Assembly (NCBI RefSeq): GCF_004348335.1
Contig: NZ_SMJW01000029.1
Coordinates: 1 to 45,968, forward strand
From: Actinomadura bangladeshensis
GTDB lineage: Bacteria; Actinomycetota; Actinomycetes; Streptosporangiales; Streptosporangiaceae
DNA: 45,968 nt
Direction of reading: 5' to 3'
Part shown: positions 41,587 to 45,968 of the stretch, in pieces
Layout: each line of letters begins with the position of its first letter
How positions within the stretch are numbered: position 1 is the stretch's first letter
Position numbers and translations under genes: made by a program
Notes under the pieces: generated by a model
The model's input: only the letters and a program-made list of their open reading frames with translations
Database searches by the model: none
Told to the model about the DNA's origin: nothing

Positions 41587-44500
41587 GTGACCGAGTCGCG
41601 GACGCCCGAACGCCGTTCCTCCCTCGCCGGGCGCCTCGCGCGGCTCGGCTTCACCGACGCGGCGCGGGCCGAGTGGCTGCTGCGGGACGCCGAGCGCGGC
41701 ACCGGGTCGCGGCCCGGCGACGACCTCCTCGACGCGCTCGGCGGCACCGCCGACCCCGACCTCGCGCTGGACGGGCTGCTGCGCCTCCTCGCGTCCGCCG
41801 ACGAGCACGGCGCCGGCGGCGAGCTGCGCGCGGCCCTCGCCGCCGAGCCGGGCACCCGGGAGCGGCTGACGGCCGTGCTCGGGGTGAGCGCCGCGCTCGG
41901 CGACCACCTGGCCCGGCACCCGGACCACTGGCGGGTGCTGCGCGACGGCCCGGCCGCCCCGGCCGGTGACCCCCGCGCCGAACTGCTCGCCGCCGTGGGC
42001 GCCGACCCGTCCGCGCAGGAGCCGGTGGCCGGCGGCGACGGCGCGCTCGCCGCCCTCCGCGTCGCCTACCGCCGCCGGCTGCTCGCGCTGGCCGGCCGCG
42101 ACCTGATCGGCTCGGCGGACGTCGCCGAGGTCGCCGCCGAGCTGGCCGACCTCGCCGCCGCCGCGCTGGAGGCGGGCCTCGCGATCGCGCGCGCCGGCGT
42201 CCCCGAGCACGGGACGTGCCGGCTCGCCGTGATCGGCATGGGCAAGGCCGGGGGCCGCGAGCTGAACTACGTCAGCGACGTCGATGTGATCTTCGTGGCG
42301 GAAGCGCGGGGCGCCGGTGAGACCAGTGACGGGCACGACGAGGACGCCGCGCTGCGCACCGCGACCCGGCTGGCGTCGGCGATGATGCGGGCGTGCTCGG
42401 CCAGCACCGAGGAGGGCGCGCTCTGGGAGGTCGACGCGGCGCTGCGCCCCGAGGGCAGGGCCGGGCCGCTGGTGCGGACCCTCGCCAGCCACCGCGCCTA
42501 CTACGAGCGGTGGGCCAAGACGTGGGAGTTCCAGGCGCTGCTCAAGGCCCGTCCGGTCGCCGGGGACGCCGGCCTCGGCGCCCGCTACCTCGACATGGTC
42601 ACCCCGATCGTGTGGAAGGCCGCCGAGGGGGAGAGCTTCGTCGAGGACGTCCAGGCCATGCGGCGCCGCGTCGAGACCGACCTGGACCGGCGCACCGCCG
42701 ACGCAGAGCGGCAGCTCAAGCTCGGCCCCGGCGGCCTGCGCGACGTCGAGTTCTCGGTGCAGCTGCTCCAGCTCGTGCACGGCCGCGGTGACGAGACCCT
42801 GCGGGACCGCGCCACCCTCGACGCCCTGGACGCCCTGTCGAGGGGCGGCTACGTCGGGCGCGACGACGCCGCGGTGCTGACGTCGGCGTACCGGTTCCTG
42901 CGGCGGGTGGAGCACCTCGTCCAGCTGCACCGGCTGCGCCGCACCCATCTCGTCCCGGACGAGGCGGACGGGCTGCGCCGCCTCGGCCGCGCCCTCGGCC
43001 TGCGCACCGACCCGGTGGGGGAGTTCACCGCGCTGTGGCGGCGGCATGCGCGGGAGGTCCGCCGCATCCACGAGAAGCTGTTCTACCGGCCGCTGCTGCG
43101 GGCCGTGGCGCGGTTGCCGGGGGAGGAGGCGCGGCTCACCCCCGAGGCCGCCCGGACCAGGCTGGAGGCGCTCGGCTACGCCGACCCGGCGGGCGCGCTC
43201 CGGCACATCGAGGCGCTGACCTCGGGCGTGTCGCGGCGCGCCGCGATCCAGCGGACGCTGCTGCCGGTGATGCTCGGCTGGTTCGCCGACGCCCCCGACC
43301 CGGACGCGGGCCTGCTCGGGTTCCGGCAGGTCAGCGACGCGCTCGGCACCACGCCCTGGTACCTGCGGCTGCTGCGGGACGAGGTGACCGTCGCAGAGCG
43401 GATGGCGTGGGTACTCGGCTCCAGCCGCTACGCCACCGACCTGCTGCTGCGCGCCCCCGAAGCGGTCGCGCTGCTCGGCGGCGAGGGCGACCTCACCCCG
43501 CGTCCGGAAGAGGCGCTGCGCGCCGAGGCGCTGGCCGCGGTCCGGCGGTACGGAGGGGCGTCCCCCCAGAAGGACGCCGCTGAAGGGAGCCGGTCGGCGG
43601 AGGAGGCCGTCGGGGTGGTGCGCGGGCTGCGGCGCCGGGAGCTGTTCCGGGTCGCGGTCGCCGACCTGCTCGGGCTGGCCGGCGTCCGGACGGTCGGGGA
43701 CGCCCTCACCGGCATCGCCACCGTCACGATCGAGGCCGCGCTGGCCGCCGCCGTCCACAAGATCGAGATGGAGGCGCGGGCGCCGCTGCCGACCCGCGTG
43801 GCGGTCGTCGCGATGGGCCGGTTCGGCGGGCACGAGCTCGGCTACGGCAGCGACGCCGACGTGATGTTCGTGCACGACCCGCCGCCCGGCGCGGACGAGG
43901 CGGCCGCCGGGCGCGCCGCGCACGCCGTCGCCGAGGAGCTGCGCAGGCTGCTCGCGCTGCCCGCCCCCGACCCGCCGCTGGTGATCGACCCGAACCTGCG
44001 CCCGGAGGGCCGGCAGGGGCCGCTGGTGCGCACCCTCGCGTCCTACGCCGCCTACTACGCCCGCTGGTCGGAGCCGTGGGAGGCGCAGGCGCTGCTGCGC
44101 GCCGACCCGCTGATCGGCGACGCGGGGCTGCGCGACCGGTTCCGCGCGCTGATCGACCCGGTCCGCTGGCCGGAGGGCGGCATCGGCGAGGACGCCGTCC
44201 GGCAGATCCGCCGGCTGAAGGCGCGGATGGAGTCCGAGCGGCTGCCGCGCGGCGTCGAGCGGCGGCTGCACACCAAGCTCGGGCCGGGCGGCCTCGCGGA
44301 CGTCGAGTGGGTCGCGCAGATCCTCCAGCTCAAGCACGCGCACGACGTCCCCGGGCTGCGCACCACCCGCACACTGGACGCGCTGGACGCCGCCGTCGCG
44401 GCCCGGCTGCTCGACGCGGGCGACGCCGAGGTCCTCACCGAGGCGTGGTGCCTGGCGACCCGCATCCGGGGGGCGATCATGCTGGTGCGGGGCCGCGCGT

Positions 44501-44652
44501 CCGACCTGCTGCCGACCGACCACCACCGGGAGCGCAGCGCCGTCACCCGGGTCCTCGGCTACCCGGGGCCGGGGGACCTGCTGGAGGACTACCGCCGCCA
44601 CACCCGCCGCGCGCGGGCCGTCGTCGACCGCGTGTTCTACGGCGCCGAGTGA
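41587..44652 (+). CDS. glnE: Bifunctional glutamine synthetase adenylyltransferase/deadenylyltransferase
   Basis: Attaches AMP to a tyrosine of GlnA1-type glutamine synthetase and removes it, according to nitrogen supply. It is 1021 residues, normal for actinobacteria. Two nucleotidyltransferase domains are seen: the N-terminal, deadenylylating one with GKAGGRELNYVSDVDVIF at about 219, and the C-terminal, adenylylating one with GRFGGHELGYGSDADVMF at about 744. Each is followed by a helical domain with KLGPGGLRDVEF or KLGPGGLADVEW. The linker around residues 655-675 (PQKDAAEGSRSAEEA) is variable. The gene sits next to glnA2, as in M. tuberculosis, where glnA1 lies on the other side; glnA1 is not in this window. 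Confidence 0.96.
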   Translation: MTESRTPERRSSLAGRLARLGFTDAARAEWLLRDAERGTGSRPGDDLLDALGGTADPDLALDGLLRLLASADEHGAGGELRAALAAEPGTRERLTAVLGVSAALGDHLARHPDHWRVLRDGPAAPAGDPRAELLAAVGADPSAQEPVAGGDGALAALRVAYRRRLLALAGRDLIGSADVAEVAAELADLAAAALEAGLAIARAGVPEHGTCRLAVIGMGKAGGRELNYVSDVDVIFVAEARGAGETSDGHDEDAALRTATRLASAMMRACSASTEEGALWEVDAALRPEGRAGPLVRTLASHRAYYERWAKTWEFQALLKARPVAGDAGLGARYLDMVTPIVWKAAEGESFVEDVQAMRRRVETDLDRRTADAERQLKLGPGGLRDVEFSVQLLQLVHGRGDETLRDRATLDALDALSRGGYVGRDDAAVLTSAYRFLRRVEHLVQLHRLRRTHLVPDEADGLRRLGRALGLRTDPVGEFTALWRRHAREVRRIHEKLFYRPLLRAVARLPGEEARLTPEAARTRLEALGYADPAGALRHIEALTSGVSRRAAIQRTLLPVMLGWFADAPDPDAGLLGFRQVSDALGTTPWYLRLLRDEVTVAERMAWVLGSSRYATDLLLRAPEAVALLGGEGDLTPRPEEALRAEALAAVRRYGGASPQKDAAEGSRSAEEAVGVVRGLRRRELFRVAVADLLGLAGVRTVGDALTGIATVTIEAALAAAVHKIEMEARAPLPTRVAVVAMGRFGGHELGYGSDADVMFVHDPPPGADEAAAGRAAHAVAEELRRLLALPAPDPPLVIDPNLRPEGRQGPLVRTLASYAAYYARWSEPWEAQALLRADPLIGDAGLRDRFRALIDPVRWPEGGIGEDAVRQIRRLKARMESERLPRGVERRLHTKLGPGGLADVEWVAQILQLKHAHDVPGLRTTRTLDALDAAVAARLLDAGDAEVLTEAWCLATRIRGAIMLVRGRASDLLPTDHHRERSAVTRVLGYPGPGDLLEDYRRHTRRARAVVDRVFYGAE

Positions 44653-44710
44653 GCGCCCGGCGGGCCCGAGTAGTACCAGGGTTGTACGTACCGCAGGGGG
44701 CGTACGCCGG

Positions 44711-45589
44711 TCAGGGCCGCCCGGCGCGGCAGGGGGCGGCGGAACCGGCCCCCGAGCGGCTCGCGCCGCGCCCGCCGCGCTGCGCGAGCCGGTGGGTGAT
44801 GCGGGCCCGCGCGATCAGGATCGGCACGGGGCAGCGCATATAGAGCATCCACGACACCGCCAGCGCGCCGCCGATCAGCGCCATCCCGGCCACCGCGTCC
44901 AGCACGTAGTGGTTGGCGGTGGACAGGATCACGAACACGGTCGTCGCGGGGTACAGCGCGCCGAGGACCTTCGCCCACAGCGGCGTCGCCAGCCTGACCA
45001 GGATGACCCCGCACCACAGCGACCAGCCGGCGTGCATCGACGGCATCGCCGCGTACTGGTTGGTGAGGCTTCCGGACGCGTCGCTGGCGTACAGGCCGAG
45101 CGAGTGCAGCGCGGTCACCGGGTCGACGAAGCCCTCGCTGTGCAGGAACCGCGGCGGGGCGAGCGGGTACAGCCAGAAGCCGATCAGCGCCACCCCTGTG
45201 GCGACCATGATGGACGTGCGCAGCCACCGGTAGTGCTGCGGCCGGTAGCGGTACAGCCAGACGACGACGCCGAGCGTCACGATGAAGTGCATGGTGGCGT
45301 AGAAGATGTTGGCGGTCCGCGCGAGCCACGGCACGGCCAGCAGCGTGTGGTTGAGGTGCAGCTCGACGTCCAGCCCCAGGCCGCGCTCCAGGCGCAGGAT
45401 CTCTTCCGCGTGGGCGAACGCCGGGCCCGTGCCGTCCTGAACCAGCACGACGCGCGTCAGCGTATATCCGGTGTAGAAGAGGAGCACCAGCAGAAGCTCA
45501 CGCCAGACCGGGGGCGCGGTGAGCACCCGGTGCCGCATCCGCGCGACGGCCTGGCCTCTGCGGGCTGCTGGGGGGGCGGGTTGAGCCAT
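44711..45589 (-). CDS. PAP2-family membrane phosphatase (inositolphosphotransferase-like)
   Basis: A 292-residue protein with six predicted membrane segments. It belongs to the PAP2_3 (AUR1-like) branch: acid residues and His186 in AMPSMHAGWS, and His227 and Asp231 in STANHYVLDA, make up the catalytic C2 and C3 motifs facing outward. Related enzymes in mycobacteria and Streptomyces act on phosphatidylinositol-type or undecaprenyl lipids. The C-terminal basic tail (RGGRGASRSGAG) is cytoplasmic. The substrate is unknown. The start is ATG 45589, 5 nt after the stop of a possible 60-codon frame. The gene converges with glnE. Confidence 0.88.
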   Translation of the reverse strand: MAQPAPPAARRGQAVARMRHRVLTAPPVWRELLLVLLFYTGYTLTRVVLVQDGTGPAFAHAEEILRLERGLGLDVELHLNHTLLAVPWLARTANIFYATMHFIVTLGVVVWLYRYRPQHYRWLRTSIMVATGVALIGFWLYPLAPPRFLHSEGFVDPVTALHSLGLYASDASGSLTNQYAAMPSMHAGWSLWCGVILVRLATPLWAKVLGALYPATTVFVILSTANHYVLDAVAGMALIGGALAVSWMLYMRCPVPILIARARITHRLAQRGGRGASRSGAGSAAPCRAGRP

Positions 45590-45594
45590 GCTAC

Positions 45595-45777
45595 CTATCT
45601 TTGCCTCAGGGCCCCCTGAATGAGATCACCGCAATGAATGGTCTTCATCTCAGCCTTGAGTAGTACGACCCTGATGCGGTATCCGGACTTTCGGGGGAGG
45701 GCCTTGGGGACGCCTGGCGGATCCCCCCGCGCTTCCCTCCTCGTGTGGAGCCTATGGAGTTGATCAGGAGTCAGCAT
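45595..45777 (-). CDS. Possible small protein (60 aa) directly upstream of the PAP2 gene
   Basis: The frame starts at ATG 45777 (MLTPDQLHRLHTRREARGDP) and includes GYRIRVVLLKAEMKTIHCGD before ending LRQR. Its stop is 5 nt before the PAP2 start, which would allow translational coupling. Against it: there is no clear ribosome site, and codon use is unlike the neighbours, with several AGG arginines and A/T third positions. It may be a recently acquired gene or chance. No family is recognised. Confidence 0.35.
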   Translation of the reverse strand: MLTPDQLHRLHTRREARGDPPGVPKALPRKSGYRIRVVLLKAEMKTIHCGDLIQGALRQR

Positions 45778-45830
45778 AGGAGGCCCTGGGTAGGTCCCGA
45801 TCGCCCCCCGTGACACGAACGGAGGGACGA

Positions 45831-45945
45831 ATGGCCAGGTATTGGGCCATATCCGGCATTGCGGTAGTGTCCGCCGCCGCACTGGCCGTTTCCGGACTGA
45901 TCTCCCTCTCGGGGACGACCGGGCACCGGCGCACGGTCGCCGGCG
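45831..45945 (+). CDS. N-terminal fragment of an exported or membrane protein, cut by contig end
   Basis: ATG 45831 follows a strong GGAGGGA site. The 38 codons before the adapter encode a short basic start, a hydrophobic stretch (WAISGIAVVSAAALAVSGLI) and GTTGHRRTVAG. This is a signal peptide or membrane anchor. The rest is missing, so no function can be given. The promoter must share the 241-bp gap with the PAP2 gene. Confidence 0.7.
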
Positions 45946-45968
45946 CTGTCTCTTATACACATCTCCGC
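45946..45968. other. Residual Nextera/Tn5 library adapter
   Basis: CTGTCTCTTATACACATCT (45946-45964) is the exact reverse complement of the Tn5 mosaic end, followed by CCGC. It mirrors the sequence at positions 1-23 and is not genomic. Confidence 0.97.

Noticed and set aside
41068..44601. A 1177-codon minus-strand frame opposite glnE
   Set aside because: Antisense shadow of glnE; its codon third-position pattern follows glnE, not this frame.
45600..45830. A c-di-AMP (ydaO-type) riboswitch before the truncated exported protein
   Set aside because: Such switches often precede secreted cell-wall enzymes in actinomycetes, but I could not find the conserved core sequences here.
1..45968. A composite transposon with 19-bp terminal inverted repeats
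   Set aside because: The repeats are the engineered Tn5/Nextera mosaic ends, no transposase is present, and the content is ordinary chromosomal genes.

Overview
The window is about 46 kb of very GC-rich chromosomal DNA from an actinomycete. Strong GC bias at third codon positions, frequent GTG starts, F420 enzymes, GlnA2-GlnE, an AfsQ1/Q2-like two-component pair and a CopC-CopD/CtaG pair all point that way. A Thermomonosporaceae (Actinomadura-like) source is my inference; no marker gene in the window proves it. Both ends carry the 19-bp Tn5/Nextera mosaic end, so the window is a complete assembled contig with library adapter left on, and the first and last genes are cut by it. I see no rRNA, tRNA, CRISPR array, insertion sequence or prophage.

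Layout. 0-7 kb: an efflux MFS gene with a divergent MarR regulator, a CsoR copper sensor, a histidine phosphatase, alanine dehydrogenase, glycerate kinase and a purine permease. 7-16.6 kb: an HTH-TPR regulator, a DUF5685 protein with an extreme cysteine-rich tail, CopC and CopD/CtaG (copper supply), a NarL-type two-component pair, an F420-type oxidoreductase and a baeRF protein. 16.6-23 kb: a GT-C-like membrane protein, an AfsQ1/Q2-like pair with a lipoprotein, a YdjM-type membrane hydrolase, and an HxlR regulator divergent from an NAD(P)-binding protein. 23-29.4 kb: a LigD-type phosphoesterase whose ligase domain has lost its catalytic lysine, a helix-hairpin-helix membrane protein, methionine aminopeptidase, two conserved proteins of unknown role, NADPH:F420 reductase, a K+ channel and PanB. 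29.5-38 kb: MFS-TetR, a SpoIIE-type phosphatase/kinase fusion, NAD synthetase, and an MFS gene divergent from an ArsR/DUF5937 regulator. 38-46 kb: a solitary terpene synthase, a remnant of a small secreted protein in a more AT-rich gap, GlnA2, GlnE, a PAP2 phosphatase and a truncated secreted or membrane protein.

Themes. Four efflux or stress loci show a regulator with a nearby palindrome (MarR, CsoR, TetR, ArsR/DUF5937), and HxlR has one too. At least seven genes have a TANNNT (or GATAAT) hexamer 6-8 nt before the start codon, which suggests leaderless mRNAs. Most of the window is ordinary core or near-core actinobacterial DNA. The most unusual items are the Cys-rich DUF5685 protein beside the copper genes, the inactivated ligase domain, the decayed four-cysteine secreted protein, and the non-adenylylatable GlnA2 placed beside the adenylyltransferase GlnE.
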